Counted from the stretch's first letter, positions 9,369 to 19,032 are shown. The stretch is DNA of 64,000 nt from Fuerstiella sp. (GCA_022447225.1 JAKVAZ010000006.1:496001-560000); one strand, 5' to 3'. Numbers and translations: made by a program. The notes: generated by a model not told the origin, from the sequence alone.

Positions 9369-9667
9369 CTGACTTCACCTTATTCAGACACAGACAAAAC
9401 TGAGACACGGCCTGCCCACCGATCCAGCACTGAAACAACTGCTGCCCCACGGATCAACACCGACAAGCGTTATCGCAAATCGAAAACAGGTTCCTGGCTG
9501 TGCACCGACAAACACTCCCTTGGCATGATTACAGCGTCCATTCACTGATGCAATCGGATGTCGGGACGAAAAGCCAGCCCGACCAGGAAATGTCGGTTCG
9601 AGAGCAGGAAAAACGGCCGTTCCGAGTTCACTGAACCAATACGGACGGTGTACCGGCAATCCTAAGG

Positions 9668-10162
9668 TCAGGCAACCGGTGGATTCTGATCGACCGTCCA
9701 CCCGTTGAGCCCCAGGAACTCATCCTTCCAGTGATACTGTTCCAGCAGCCCACCAACATCCCGGCGCATCAGCCGATGTGCCACGTAGACAGCTTCAATC
9801 GTCGCCAGACCTTCTGCCGGGTCTTGGTACAGCTGAGACACGCGAGGATACGCAGTGGCTACGGTGGGAAGGGATCGGACAGGCAACTCAGAGTAGAAGG
9901 GTTCCATACGTGCGACGAGCTTCCAGGTGCCATCCAGCACCAGTAAACCGCTGTCGGAGTCCGATTCCGACAGTTCCTGACCGCCGATCCCGAGACGAAT
10001 ATAACGGTCGAGAGAAATGGGAGCTTTGTTCGGAAATCGTACAAACAGGAAGTCATTCCGGCCGCGAAGTGGCTCCACGGTACACTTCGAGCGCCTCTCC
10101 CGCGGATGAACGACCATCACAGTGGGCAATCGACTGATTTGAGAAATATCCTGCTCAGCCAT
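9668..10162 (-). CDS. Tsr3/DTW-like SPOUT acp-transferase homologue
   Basis: A 164-residue protein resembling the Tsr3 (DUF367) and DTW families, which transfer an aminocarboxypropyl group from SAM to rRNA or tRNA uridines. [20 protein letters not shown] is followed by [15 protein letters not shown], the D-x-T-W core. A C-terminal [13 protein letters not shown] helix and an ending FLGLN recall the Tsr3 C-terminus. The ATG at 10162 lies inside the last codons of the upstream 58-codon gene, an 8-base overlap that implies translational coupling. The substrate, rRNA or tRNA, cannot be decided by eye. Tsr3 itself is described mainly in archaea and eukaryotes, DTW proteins in bacteria. The gene is well supported; the exact family is an inference. 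Confidence 0.75.
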   Translation of the reverse strand: MAEQDISQISRLPTVMVVHPRERRSKCTVEPLRGRNDFLFVRFPNKAPISLDRYIRLGIGGQELSESDSDSGLLVLDGTWKLVARMEPFYSELPVRSLPTVATAYPRVSQLYQDPAEGLATIEAVYVAHRLMRRDVGGLLEQYHWKDEFLGLNGWTVDQNPPVA

Positions 10163-10331
10163 TGCGAATCTTCTTAATTTCTTCCTGAAGCTCAGCAATC
10201 TGAGCTTCCATTCGCGGAATATCTTCCGGATCGTCGGGCTGCTGCCGAGCAGCATTCAACAACTGCTGAACTCGCTGAATCTTGTTCTTTGCAGCCTCAA
10301 TCTGCTTCTTTTGCTTCTTGTTCAGAGCCAT
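10155..10331 (-). CDS. 58-residue basic coiled-coil protein, unknown function
   Basis: A small open frame reads [18 protein letters not shown], continues through a short Pro/Asp linker ([11 protein letters not shown]) and ends in a second amphipathic helix [18 protein letters not shown]. It would form a short helical hairpin or a coiled coil, with a basic N-terminus that could bind nucleic acid. Its stop lies within the start of the Tsr3/DTW-like gene (8-base overlap), the usual sign of a coupled pair. Regular heptads and the overlap support it as a real gene despite its size. I recognise no family. A role as a partner or RNA-binding aid of the downstream enzyme is a guess from position only. 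Confidence 0.7.
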   Translation of the reverse strand: MALNKKQKKQIEAAKNKIQRVQQLLNAARQQPDDPEDIPRMEAQIAELQEEIKKIRNG

Positions 10332-10569
10332 TCAGCGTATCCAGTGTAGGTTTCCGGAGCTTCATTGAACTGAAGGTTCACAGCCCACGTGGCGGGAAGT
10401 CTCAACTTTGAGTGTCCCAATCGAGTCAACGCGGAGAACCAGGAAAGTGACAACGACTCCCCTGCCGCAACTCACGGCCGGCCGCTCCGGCAAAACTGTT
10501 CATTGACACGTTCCACCGGCCGAATGCGAAGTATTTTAAATTGTACCGGGGACCGTCGGAAATGCGATC

Positions 10570-11793
10570 ATGAATGACGACACAGAAAACCTGTTGAATT
10601 TGATCGAAAGCGCAGTCCGCGGAGTGAACCTCCGGCGAGCTGTACTGAGCCGGCCGACCCGACGCAGTCCGACAATCGCAAGCCGTGTGGAAATCCGACC
10701 GGTCTTCTTAAAGGAAAAGCAGTTCTATCAGTGGTCGGAACAAAGAGGTTCACAGGCATTCCACGAAAACCACGATCCTCAGTCCACCCTGACTGCGCTG
10801 CGAACTGCGATCGGAAGGAATTATCGCCACATTCATTTAGCAATCGATGATCGGCAGTGGTCGGCCCGCTTCAGCCGTCGAGGAAAATGTCGCCTGATCC
10901 CTGAGAAACATGTAACCCCTCCGTCAAACACTGAGATCGGTACCGGTCATAACCGAGAGCGGCAATACCTCATACCGGAGGGGCATCCCGTACCTTTTCT
11001 GATTGAGACGGGCATCATGACGCCGGCTGGAAAGATTCGGGCCAGACATTTTCACAAATTTCGGCAGATCAATCGCTATGTTGAGTTCATTGCCGATGTC
11101 ATCGACCGGCTTCCACATGAAGAAGTGATTCACATCGTGGATTTTGGATGCGGAAAAAGCTATCTGACGTTTGCGACCCACTATTATCTCACACAGATCG
11201 CACAGCGCCAGGTGGCGATAACCGGACTGGACCGCCGAGACGATGTTGTGCAGACCTGCGGAAGGATCGTCGAATCACTGGGACTGTTGGGAATTCACTT
11301 TGAGCAGGGTGACATCGCCACGTTCAGTCCCGCAGACCACGTCCATCTTGCAGTCTCACTACACGCATGTGACACTGCGACCGACGATGCAATCGCCCAG
11401 GCGGTACAATGGGAGACAGATGTCATTCTGTCGGTGCCCTGTTGCCAGCACGAACTGAATGCCGCTGTTCAGACGGGTCAGATTCCGTTGTTCTCCCGTC
11501 ACGGCATCCTGCAGGAACGTTTTTGTGCCCTGACAACCGACGCTGTTCGAGCCGCACTGCTGGAACGGGTCGGATATCAGACTCAGGTCCTCGAATTCAT
11601 CAACATGGAACACACCGCAAAAAACCTGCTGATTCGAGCCGTCCGACGGAACTCAAACATCGAAAGTCCACAGATGGAACAGATCACCAAAGAACTGAAG
11701 CAAATCCGCAGTATATTCGGGATTCCTGATCTTCAGCTTCAACAAAGGTTCCAGGAAACCGAAATGCTACAATCACCTGCTGAGCTTTTATGA
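10570..11793 (+). CDS. Class I SAM-dependent methyltransferase (Methyltransf_32-like)
   Basis: A 407-residue protein with an N-terminal domain of about 170 residues without clear motifs, then a Rossmann methyltransferase domain. HIVDFGCGKSYLTFATHY is the SAM-binding motif I; HLAVSLHACDTATDDAI and SVPCCQHEL are the later motifs typical of the Methyltransf_32 group, which includes relatives of Trm13 and METTL25. The target is unknown, though RNA is likely for that group. It starts with the ATG at 10570 and is followed after 50 bases by a glycosyltransferase gene on the same strand. Nothing is odd about length or codon use. Confidence 0.82.
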   Translation: MNDDTENLLNLIESAVRGVNLRRAVLSRPTRRSPTIASRVEIRPVFLKEKQFYQWSEQRGSQAFHENHDPQSTLTALRTAIGRNYRHIHLAIDDRQWSARFSRRGKCRLIPEKHVTPPSNTEIGTGHNRERQYLIPEGHPVPFLIETGIMTPAGKIRARHFHKFRQINRYVEFIADVIDRLPHEEVIHIVDFGCGKSYLTFATHYYLTQIAQRQVAITGLDRRDDVVQTCGRIVESLGLLGIHFEQGDIATFSPADHVHLAVSLHACDTATDDAIAQAVQWETDVILSVPCCQHELNAAVQTGQIPLFSRHGILQERFCALTTDAVRAALLERVGYQTQVLEFINMEHTAKNLLIRAVRRNSNIESPQMEQITKELKQIRSIFGIPDLQLQQRFQETEMLQSPAELL

Positions 11794-11843
11794 AATAACT
11801 CACCAGATTTTTCCTGAGTTTTATTCTGCCGGCGAATCTACAC

Positions 11844-12590
11844 ATGCCGCGTCTGCTGATCACCGTCTGTACGTACAATGAACTGGAGAACATTCGCCAG
11901 CTGATTCCGGATTTGCGCGCAGTAGCTCCGACCGCAGATATTCTTGTCATCGACGATAATTCTCCGGATGGAACCTCGGATGCCGTCAAAGATCTCAGCA
12001 TGACCGATCCGCATGTTCTCCTCCTGACACGATCCGGCAAACTTGGACTTGGTACAGCCGTGCTGGCCGGATTCCGTTACGGAATCCGGCATGACTACGA
12101 TTTACTAATTAATCTGGATGCAGATTTCAGTCATGATCCCAAATATATCCCTGACCTGCTGGACAGCATTCAGAACTGCGATGTCGCGATTGGATCAAGA
12201 TACGTTGATGGTGGCGGCGCAGTTCAGTGGAACTGGTATCGCCGATTAATCAGCCGCAGTATCAACCTGTACGCCCGCCTGCTGCTGGGACTCAAAACTC
12301 TGGACAACAGCGGCAGTTACCGCTGCTACCGAGTCACAAAACTGGCCGAAATCGACTGGAACCGGGTAATTTCAACAGGCTATGTCTTTCTGGAAGAGGT
12401 GCTTTACCGGTGTCGCGTGGTGGGTTGCACTTTTGATGAAGTCCCCATCATGTTCGAAGACCGCCGCCACGGAGTCACAAAAATCAACTGGCGGGAAGCC
12501 GTCGGTGCTCTGACAGGAATCCTTCGTCTTGCGGGGCACCGCATCCGACGCCTCCCCGTTCGACGAACAGAAACTACAGCGACATCGTGA
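11844..12590 (+). CDS. GT2 polyprenol-phosphate mannosyltransferase-like enzyme
   Basis: A 248-residue glycosyltransferase that probably makes polyprenyl-phosphate-mannose, the lipid-linked sugar donor for GT-C enzymes. LLITVCTYNELENI and ILVIDDNSPDGTSD form the N-terminal nucleotide-binding fold. INLDADFSHDPKYIP holds the DxD metal site. The conserved GSRYVDGGG and a later NSGSYRCYR region match dolichol-phosphate mannose synthases. There is no C-terminal membrane pair, so it is of the soluble or peripheral DPM1 type. It may share a transcript with the preceding methyltransferase gene. The sugar could also be glucose or another hexose. Confidence 0.9.
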   Translation: MPRLLITVCTYNELENIRQLIPDLRAVAPTADILVIDDNSPDGTSDAVKDLSMTDPHVLLLTRSGKLGLGTAVLAGFRYGIRHDYDLLINLDADFSHDPKYIPDLLDSIQNCDVAIGSRYVDGGGAVQWNWYRRLISRSINLYARLLLGLKTLDNSGSYRCYRVTKLAEIDWNRVISTGYVFLEEVLYRCRVVGCTFDEVPIMFEDRRHGVTKINWREAVGALTGILRLAGHRIRRLPVRRTETTATS

Positions 12591-13073
12591 TGGACGCGTC
12601 AACCGTTTCCTGACTCAAAGACGTGCGGTTCTGTGGCCACCCGCACTGACAATCATCCTTTTTCAGGTAGTCACGTGCCTGCCGCGGTGGGGATTCCCCC
12701 TGAATCGACACAGGAGTGCAATCCCTGGGGCGCGGCAGGCGTCGGCAACGCCCCACAGCAACATCGCGCTGTTTTTGAATCTTGTCTCCTGCGGGCAGCG
12801 TAATCTGAGACGAACCATTGCATTTTGGCTGACTGAAATCTGTTTCGGTCTGCTTTTCAGAGATCTGATCAGTCACTGTCAGGATTTTGGCACGGAACAC
12901 CTACCGGTGTGGCGATTCAAACCGACAAAATCGACCAGGAACGGAAACACCCCGGAATCATGATCACGCGGTACCTCTACAAGAACAGCTCGCCGGTTCA
13001 TGGACGGCAGCGGAAAACCGATTGTCCTGCGTTGTCTGTTGTGTGTAACGCCGGAGACCATTGCCGTACATTG
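12591..13073. other. Convergent intergenic region with tandem hairpins, possible small RNA
   Basis: No supported gene in 483 bases. A first inverted repeat (gtgcgg/ccgcac) spans about 12625-12648. A larger one has arms at 12677-12695 (gcctgccgcggtggggatt) and 12720-12740, pairing about 17 positions with a small bulge around a 24-base loop. No T-run follows on either strand, so a plain intrinsic terminator is doubtful. It could be a structured RNA such as a 6S-like transcript, or simply a convergent stop region. I could not match it to any known RNA by its conserved core. Confidence 0.35.
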
Positions 13074-14546
13074 TTACGATTGTCGGCTGGTCGCCGTTTC
13101 AGACTCGTGCCGGAGCAATGGGAAAAAGATGACATCGCGGATACTGCGACTGTCGGTCAGCAACATGACCAAACGATCGATGCCGATACCCAGACCACCG
13201 GCCGGAGGCATTCCGACTTTCAGTGCTTTCACGAAGTCATGGTCCATTTTTGCCATAGACTCTTCTTCCGAAAGTCCTTCAAGCTGGGTCCGAAACAGTT
13301 CCTCCTGCAGCATCGGGTCATTGAGTTCGGTATACGCATTCGCCAGTTCCATTCCTTTGACAAATAACTCAAATCGTTCGGCGATGTTCGGGTCGTCCCG
13401 TTTTCGTTTTGTTAGCGGGCAAATCGAGGCGGGGTAGTCGATCACAAAAACCGGTCCGTCCAGGTGTTCTTCCACCGTCTCTTCAAAGACATCGTTGATA
13501 AGCACATCCAGGTGCTTGCCGTCCGTGTCAATGCCCAGCGACCTGGCTTTCGTCTCCACTGCAGCAGAATCCTGCATGTCGCAGCCCGCGTATTCCGCAA
13601 ACAGTTCGGCATAGGGACGCCGGGACCACGGAGGCGTGAAGTCGATTTTCTCATCCCCCCAGGGAATCACAGGAGATCCACAGACGGACTGGGCAGCGTC
13701 CACCACAATCTGTTCCGTCAGATCCATCATGCTGCGGTAGTCACCATAGGCCTGGTAGATTTCGATCATAGTGAACTCAGGATTATGGGTCGCATCGACC
13801 CCTTCGTTCCGAAACACCCGACCGATCTCGAATACTCGCTCGATTCCTCCCACCATCAGTCGTTTCAGATGCAGTTCCAGGGCAATCCTCAAATAGAGTT
13901 CCATGTCGAGAGTATTATGATGCGTCACGAATGGCCGCGCGGCGGCTCCGCCGGCAATCGAGTGCAGAACAGGTGTCTCCACTTCGTGAAAATTTCCGGC
14001 ACGCAGCGTTTGTCGTACCGAATCGATGATGGCAGATCGACTGAGCATACGTTCCAGGACACCGTCATTATAAATCAGGTCGAGATAACGCTGTCTCAGA
14101 AGCGTTTCCACATCCTTGACAGCGTGAAATTTCTCAGGGGGCTGGGACAGCGACTTGCACAAAACGGTCAGGTGTGAAACCTTGACCGATGGCTCCCCGG
14201 AATCGGTTCGCCACGTGACACCGTCGATGCCAATCAGGTCACCGAGGTCAAGTGCCCCCATCAGAGCCCACTGATCTTCACTGAGCTCACCCCGTGAAAA
14301 CAGCAGCTGAATACGACCGGTTTGGTCCTTAACATCATAGAACCTCAACTTGCCGGCTTTACGCCGCAGCATAACCCGGCCTGCCAGACGCACCTGAATT
14401 CCCTCATCACCGGACTGATCAGGAACAGCGTCCCGTACCTCATTAATGGGCCGGTGACTATCGAACCGCCGGCCCCAGGGATCCTGCCCAAGTGACTCAA
14501 TTTTTTCGAGTTTTTCCAGACGAGCTCTCTCAAAGCGATCGACCAT
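13074..14546 (-). CDS. lysS: Lysyl-tRNA synthetase, class II
   Basis: Charges tRNA-Lys. The 490 residues contain the N-terminal OB anticodon-binding domain ([20 protein letters not shown]), class II motif 1 around [18 protein letters not shown], motif 2 [20 protein letters not shown] and motif 3 [14 protein letters not shown] near the C-terminus. This is the standard bacterial layout and length. The start is the ATG at 14546. It is a single gene, convergent with the mannosyltransferase-like gene and upstream of a long gap to csrA. Confidence 0.97.
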   Translation of the reverse strand: MVDRFERARLEKLEKIESLGQDPWGRRFDSHRPINEVRDAVPDQSGDEGIQVRLAGRVMLRRKAGKLRFYDVKDQTGRIQLLFSRGELSEDQWALMGALDLGDLIGIDGVTWRTDSGEPSVKVSHLTVLCKSLSQPPEKFHAVKDVETLLRQRYLDLIYNDGVLERMLSRSAIIDSVRQTLRAGNFHEVETPVLHSIAGGAAARPFVTHHNTLDMELYLRIALELHLKRLMVGGIERVFEIGRVFRNEGVDATHNPEFTMIEIYQAYGDYRSMMDLTEQIVVDAAQSVCGSPVIPWGDEKIDFTPPWSRRPYAELFAEYAGCDMQDSAAVETKARSLGIDTDGKHLDVLINDVFEETVEEHLDGPVFVIDYPASICPLTKRKRDDPNIAERFELFVKGMELANAYTELNDPMLQEELFRTQLEGLSEEESMAKMDHDFVKALKVGMPPAGGLGIGIDRLVMLLTDSRSIRDVIFFPLLRHESETATSRQS

Positions 14547-14893
14547 GATCGTGTACCCTGCTCTGCCACTGCGAATTTAACTGATTGCGTTGATCGTCTT
14601 ACCGATCCGAAGAACCAGAGGCAAGGCAGCTGCCAGGCGACACTGTTAATATCCACCGATCCAACGGGTCACTGAGCCTGTTATCACACAGGATGCCCCG
14701 TTGAGCTGTTTTGCGGGTTCTGTGCTTCTGCCACAACGGCCGTTACTCATTCACTGACCAGGGCCGCCAACTCAGAAATGTTTAGGGGTTCGAATAACCC
14801 GGCACCCGTTCGTATTACTGCCAGGCGCATAGAAAAAGCCGGGCTGGTTCCTCCCGGCTTCTGTAGACACTGCCCGTCACTGAACCTGCCAGT
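14547..14893. other. Gap between lysS and csrA
   Basis: These 347 bases contain the csrA terminator (14833-14860) and presumably the lysS promoter. No open frame with support was seen. Confidence 0.4.
14833..14860 (-). terminator. Rho-independent terminator of csrA
   Basis: On the minus strand AAGCCGGG, a nine-base loop and CCCGGCTT are followed by further Ts (CCCGGCTTTTT). It lies 33 bases past the csrA stop and points the right way. Confidence 0.8.
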
Positions 14894-15100
14894 TCAATCG
14901 ACCAGCGGAGAGACAACCTCATTCGTTTCCGGTTGCTGTAATGCATCGCCGAAGTCGCACAATTCCTCACGAACAATATTTGTGCTTCGTGGCGCCTCGA
15001 CGCCAACGCGAACCGAATTCGGACCAACCCGAACGACCGTTAGCGCCACGTCGTCTCCGATAAGAATCCGCTCTCCTACTTTTCGTGAAAGTACCAACAT
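14894..15100 (-). CDS. csrA: Carbon storage regulator CsrA
   Basis: A post-transcriptional regulator that binds GGA-containing hairpins in mRNA leaders and blocks or alters translation. The 68-residue protein starts MLVLSRKVGERILIGDD and continues with the VRVGVEAPRS strand, including the RNA-contact Arg in the Val-Glu-Ala-Pro loop. These are the family's hallmark residues. Length is normal with a short acidic tail. AAGGAAA lies about 13 bases upstream of the ATG at 15100. It is monocistronic with its own terminator, and its targets cannot be seen here. In other bacteria CsrA often acts on flagellar and central-carbon genes; no flagellar gene is in this window. Confidence 0.97.
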   Translation of the reverse strand: MLVLSRKVGERILIGDDVALTVVRVGPNSVRVGVEAPRSTNIVREELCDFGDALQQPETNEVVSPLVD

Positions 15101-15583
15101 TGCGATTCACCATTTCCTTCCGTTTCGGACTTCCTTGTACCGATCGAAATCACCAGCCAATTATCCGGTGTCCCGAATCACCCCACTCGCAGCCGCCACC
15201 CAATCGCACTGACATCAACCTGACTGCGACATCAGAACGATAGCAGTGCCGGCAAACCCTGCCAACCCCAATTTCCACGCAACCCGAACAGTTCATGCTT
15301 AAAATACAGGCATCCCGCCGGTGCTTAAAAAATGTGCAGTCCGAACAATGCCATTTCGGCAGCCCTAAACTTGTGTTTTTTAAGTTCAGATGTTCTTCTG
15401 CAACTCCTGATGCGACCTTGGCGATTTAGCGATCATCCAATAAAGATTCGAAACCGGCCGTGTACGACAACGGCCAGGAAAGACTGTTTTTCCCGTGGGG
15501 CGCTCCTTGTCGGGACAGCTTCAGGTGAAAACGTCGATCATTGACACCGTTTGTAAATTAAGACCATCAGGGAAAAATCAGCA
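15101..15583. other. Divergent intergenic region upstream of csrA, no gene seen
   Basis: These 483 bases between the csrA start and the oxidoreductase start should carry both promoters. Part of it (15330-15440) is AT-richer. No clear promoter pair, hairpin or coding frame was recognised. Confidence 0.35.
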
Positions 15584-16630
15584 ATGCTTCGCGTGGGAAT
15601 CGTCGGAATCGGCTTCATGGGGTATACCCATTTCGAGGGAATTCGTGACCTGAAAGAAGTAAATGTTTCCGCGATCTGCACTCGCAGTAAAAGTAAACTC
15701 GACGGAGACTGGACCGGAATTCAGGGTAACTTCGGGCCACCTGGTGGACAGGTCGATGTCTCCCTACTGGCTCGCTACACGGACTACAACGATTTGATAG
15801 CAGACCCCAATGTCGATCTGATTGACGTTTGCCTGCCCACCGAAAAACATAAAGAGGTCGTCCTGGCGGCAATCGCCGCCGGTAAACCGGTCCTGGTAGA
15901 AAAACCTATTGCCGTAAACCTTGACGATGCACGTGAGATGGTCGAAGCGGCATCAGCAGCAAATGTTCCGCTGTTCGTCGCACATGTGCTCCCTTTTATG
16001 CCGGAATTTCATTATGCAGCACAATCAATCCGTTTTGAAACACACGGAAAGCTGATTGGAGGCCATTTGAAGCGAGTGATCTGCCCCCCGGACTGGTCTG
16101 ACGATATGGCGGACTTCAGGAATCTGGGTGGCTGGGGCATTGACCTGCACATTCACGACAATCATTTCATTACCTACGCCTGTGGGCGCCCACATTCGGT
16201 GTACTCGCGAGGTCTGCTGGAAGACGGGCTGGTCAATCATGTTCACACGTCTTACGCATGGAAAGATAGCGGTCCGGCTTTAACATGTCTCAGCGGTGGA
16301 ATTGCTGCCACCGGACTACAGTTCAGCCACGGATTTGAATTCTATTTTCAAAACGGCACTCTGTTGTTTGAGGCCGGTACCCTGGCTGGTGAATGGACCG
16401 TAGACCGTCCGCTTTCACTCCTGAATAACGATGGCACAATTACTCATCCCGAACTCAATACCGGTGACAACTGGTGTGCAGCTTTCACCGAAGAGTTGCG
16501 AACGGTGGCTGCGGCACTGGCAACCGGTAAATCGGCAGGTCCGCTGGACGCCCGCAAGGCTCTGGATGCCCTGGAAATCTGTTATGCGGAAACGCGTAGC
16601 ATCGAATCCGGAACGGTAGTGGTGGTTTGA
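15584..16630 (+). CDS. Gfo/Idh/MocA family NAD(P)-dependent oxidoreductase
   Basis: A 348-residue cytoplasmic dehydrogenase acting on a sugar, inositol or amino-sugar. It opens with the Rossmann motif VGIVGIGFMG. The loop VLVEKPIAVNLDDAREMVE carries the conserved EKP, with the catalytic-region His in WGIDLHIHDNHF. Length and layout fit the family. No Tat or signal peptide is present, unlike many planctomycete paralogues. The gene stands alone, so the substrate stays unknown. The start is the ATG at 15584 with AGGGAA upstream. Confidence 0.93.
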   Translation: MLRVGIVGIGFMGYTHFEGIRDLKEVNVSAICTRSKSKLDGDWTGIQGNFGPPGGQVDVSLLARYTDYNDLIADPNVDLIDVCLPTEKHKEVVLAAIAAGKPVLVEKPIAVNLDDAREMVEAASAANVPLFVAHVLPFMPEFHYAAQSIRFETHGKLIGGHLKRVICPPDWSDDMADFRNLGGWGIDLHIHDNHFITYACGRPHSVYSRGLLEDGLVNHVHTSYAWKDSGPALTCLSGGIAATGLQFSHGFEFYFQNGTLLFEAGTLAGEWTVDRPLSLLNNDGTITHPELNTGDNWCAAFTEELRTVAAALATGKSAGPLDARKALDALEICYAETRSIESGTVVVV

Positions 16631-16711
16631 AAAGTCGCTCTACCGTAAGAAACCGGCGGTGAAGTCTGCAAGAGCCGCCAAAGTCCGACAGACTCACGAC
16701 CGCAATGTGCG

Positions 16712-17230
16712 TCAGTAATCCATCACCCGAAGAATTCGGTCAACAAGGTCCGCAACATCCGATCGAGGCCAAACTTCCTGTTGAATTTCCACGGGCACAT
16801 CGGAAATCACCGCACGAATGGCTGTATCGGTCGCTGCATAGGGTGGTTCATTCAATTCGGGACGCCAGACTTCCAGCTTTAATCCATCCGCGTGCAGATC
16901 GCCTTCGATCAGCATCAGATCACTGCCGTAAAACATTCGGTCCAGTCGATCGTAACCGTCTGTCGAAGATTTCCCCCGCTCCGACGGCATAAACGCCGCA
17001 ATCATATGCGGTGAAAGAATACCAACAGAAACAGCACCGGCTTCCCGATGTTTCCACGAGTCTTTTCCCGGCGTATCAAGCTCGTGATGGTGATGTGTGT
17101 GCTTGATTGTGGCCACCCGAATCCCTCGACCAGCCAGATTTCGTACCAGATCGCAGATCAGTGATGTCTTACCCGCATTACGACGCCCAACAATGTGCAG
17201 ACGGGGTGGCTGTGATTGACAGACGTTCAC
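16712..17230 (-). CDS. mobB: MobB-like molybdopterin-guanine dinucleotide synthesis GTP-binding protein
   Basis: A 172-residue P-loop GTPase that assists MobA in attaching GMP to molybdopterin. The start is RLHIVGRRNAGKTSLICDLV, with Walker A GRRNAGKT at about 16-23. IRVATIKHTHHHHELDTPGK follows; it is the characteristic His-rich segment of MobB. LMLIEGDLHADG matches the LxxxEGxK region, with Asp in place of the usual Phe/Tyr. No other moco gene is nearby. The start is a GTG at 17230, which leaves a short N-terminus before the P-loop. Confidence 0.88.
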   Translation of the reverse strand: MNVCQSQPPRLHIVGRRNAGKTSLICDLVRNLAGRGIRVATIKHTHHHHELDTPGKDSWKHREAGAVSVGILSPHMIAAFMPSERGKSSTDGYDRLDRMFYGSDLMLIEGDLHADGLKLEVWRPELNEPPYAATDTAIRAVISDVPVEIQQEVWPRSDVADLVDRILRVMDY

Positions 17231-18007
17231 AGGTTCGATGAGCTCGCAGCAGGAAAGAAGAAATTGGAAGACCAGCCCTCCATTGATGATGAGGATACCG
17301 TGTCATTCGGCGGAATCTACTCCCATGACTGTGCGCAGCCCTTTTGAATGAGGTTCACCACAAGTGCCCCCAAGTCATGTCATTCGCCTTTTTATATATT
17401 GCGCTCCTAAAGCAGTTTTCAGCGGTAGTCTCAGCAGCGGTCAGTAACAATTGGCCGGGCGGCATAGACAACCTGCCAGCTGTGGATCAGCATGGTGGAC
17501 CTGTACCCTGCCAGATCCAAAATACGGTCCGGCACCAGGTCGCTGTGCCTGAATCTTCCCAAGACTCCGGACACCAGCCCAACAGTTGACCGTTATCAGT
17601 GCCATTTTGTTTGACAGAAGACTCGCCCGTTATGCGTGTGGTCCACCGGCTTGTGGTCCACCGGCTTGTTGGCCACCGGGATACAGATTGTCAAACCCTG
17701 CGGTTTGGGCAGACCGGGCCAACGAATTGGTTGCGATGAGCTTATCAGTCTCCTCTGCCCTCACAACAGATGTTTTGCCTGTGCCGACTGGTCAGCCGCT
17801 ACCGATATGTACGGACGCAGACTGATTCCTGCCCGCGACAGAACTCAATTTTGTCGGAGTCACGGACGGACTTAACGGCGAAATCCGCCGAACATGATCA
17901 GTTTGTCGTCCAAATCGCCCGATAATGACACTGCCGAAACAAAAAACGGCCAGTGTTATTGCGGGACGTTCACGACTCACACTCCTCAAACATCGGAGCC
18001 GGGAGAC
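17231..18007. other. 777-base gap, no gene supported
   Basis: Several short open frames exist on both strands but none has a good ribosome site or recognisable protein. A 15-base tandem repeat sits at 17637-17681. The promoter of the secreted-protein gene must lie near the right end. Confidence 0.4.
17637..17681. repeat. 15-bp tandem repeat, three copies
   Basis: Two perfect copies of tgtggtccaccggct (17637-17651, 17652-17666) are followed by a diverged third, tgttggccaccggga (17667-17681). It lies in noncoding DNA. Each unit contains the small palindrome ggtccacc. Confidence 0.8.
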
Positions 18008-18946
18008 ATGAGGTCCCCATCGCTGCTGCAGACAATCTGCTTCATCATCAGTATTCCCGTATTTCTGCCACAGACGCACGCTCAACTCGTGCCTGGCAGT
18101 GGAATCCAGCTGAGCAAAGTCGGAGACGACTTTGAAGACCCCAACTGGAAGTGGATTGTTAACGGCCCCAAGTCCAGCCGTGAACAGGATGGTAACGTCC
18201 GCAGACCGTCCGGCTACTCGGCAAACCGTCGCTGGTTTGAAAGTCCAAAACGCGGTATGCCGGACATCATTGAACGCGTTACCACTCCGGCGAACGGTCT
18301 GCCCGGCAGTCAGGGTGCACTGCGTCTGCAGACACTAAATACGGGTATCCCCGGCCAGCCGAGCAATCAGATGGAACAGGACGACTTCATTATGTCGTGC
18401 TCGTCTCGCATTGGTACGCTGAGTGTGGAAAAAGGTCCCAGCTGCACAGTCCGGATCTGGCTTCCTCCATTCGAAAACTGGGAAAACCGTTCCGGCAGTC
18501 ACTTCGGATACCGGGCAGACCTGAAAACCACGACTTCCGAGAAAGAAAAACGCTTGTTTTTCACAAAGTCAGTCAAGAAAGCCGAATCATACTGGCCAGG
18601 CTTCTTTATTGAATTCCACAGCAGTCACGACCCCCGTTTTGTACAGGATGAAGCCGTTTTGCTGATTCGCGGAAACAACGGTGGTCATGAAGTACGCAGC
18701 CTGTCGATCACTCCGGGCTGGTGGACCCTTGGCATGTCATTCACACCGGACGGACGAGTGCACTACTACGGTCGCAAAGGCGTCGACGATCTGAGAGCAC
18801 AAGACCATTTGTATTCCAGCTTTCCGTACAGCTATCGTGCGGAGCGATTCGCCACTCACTTTTTCAACTCCGTGAACCACAACGACGGTCGCACCTGGTC
18901 GACTCCCGTCATCATCGATGAACCGGCTGTGTTCGTTCAGCGTTAA
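18008..18946 (+). CDS. Secreted protein of unknown function
   Basis: A 312-residue exported protein that I do not recognise. The N-terminus MRSPSLLQTICFIISIPVF ends in a typical signal-peptidase site around THAQ. The mature part is polar and aromatic-rich. It contains GDDFEDPNWKWIVNGPKSS near the start and later DEAVLLIRGNNGGHEVRS and ITPGWWTLGMSFTPDGRVHY, the alternating pattern of a beta-sandwich. A jellyroll carbohydrate-binding or concanavalin-like fold would fit, but this is inference. I chose the ATG at 18008 because it begins the signal peptide and has GGAG 8 bases upstream; the upstream in-frame extension looks random. It converges on the coiled-coil gene, with a strong hairpin between them. 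Confidence 0.8.
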   Translation: MRSPSLLQTICFIISIPVFLPQTHAQLVPGSGIQLSKVGDDFEDPNWKWIVNGPKSSREQDGNVRRPSGYSANRRWFESPKRGMPDIIERVTTPANGLPGSQGALRLQTLNTGIPGQPSNQMEQDDFIMSCSSRIGTLSVEKGPSCTVRIWLPPFENWENRSGSHFGYRADLKTTTSEKEKRLFFTKSVKKAESYWPGFFIEFHSSHDPRFVQDEAVLLIRGNNGGHEVRSLSITPGWWTLGMSFTPDGRVHYYGRKGVDDLRAQDHLYSSFPYSYRAERFATHFFNSVNHNDGRTWSTPVIIDEPAVFVQR

Positions 18947-19032
18947 GCGGTTACCCCCTTTGCTGTAATGATTCAGTCAGGTTAACCCGGCCCCGGTGAC
19001 GGTGACGGACCACAGCCGGAACAGCAACGAAC

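Noticed and set aside
8637-9548. 303-codon plus-strand open frame across the regulator gene
   Set aside because: It runs antisense to a gene with full receiver, AAA+ and HTH motifs, has no family features and no ribosome site.
13464-14177. 237-codon plus-strand frame over lysS
   Set aside because: Shadow of an unquestioned lysyl-tRNA synthetase.
17637-17681. CRISPR-like repeats
   Set aside because: Units are directly adjacent without spacers and there are no cas genes.
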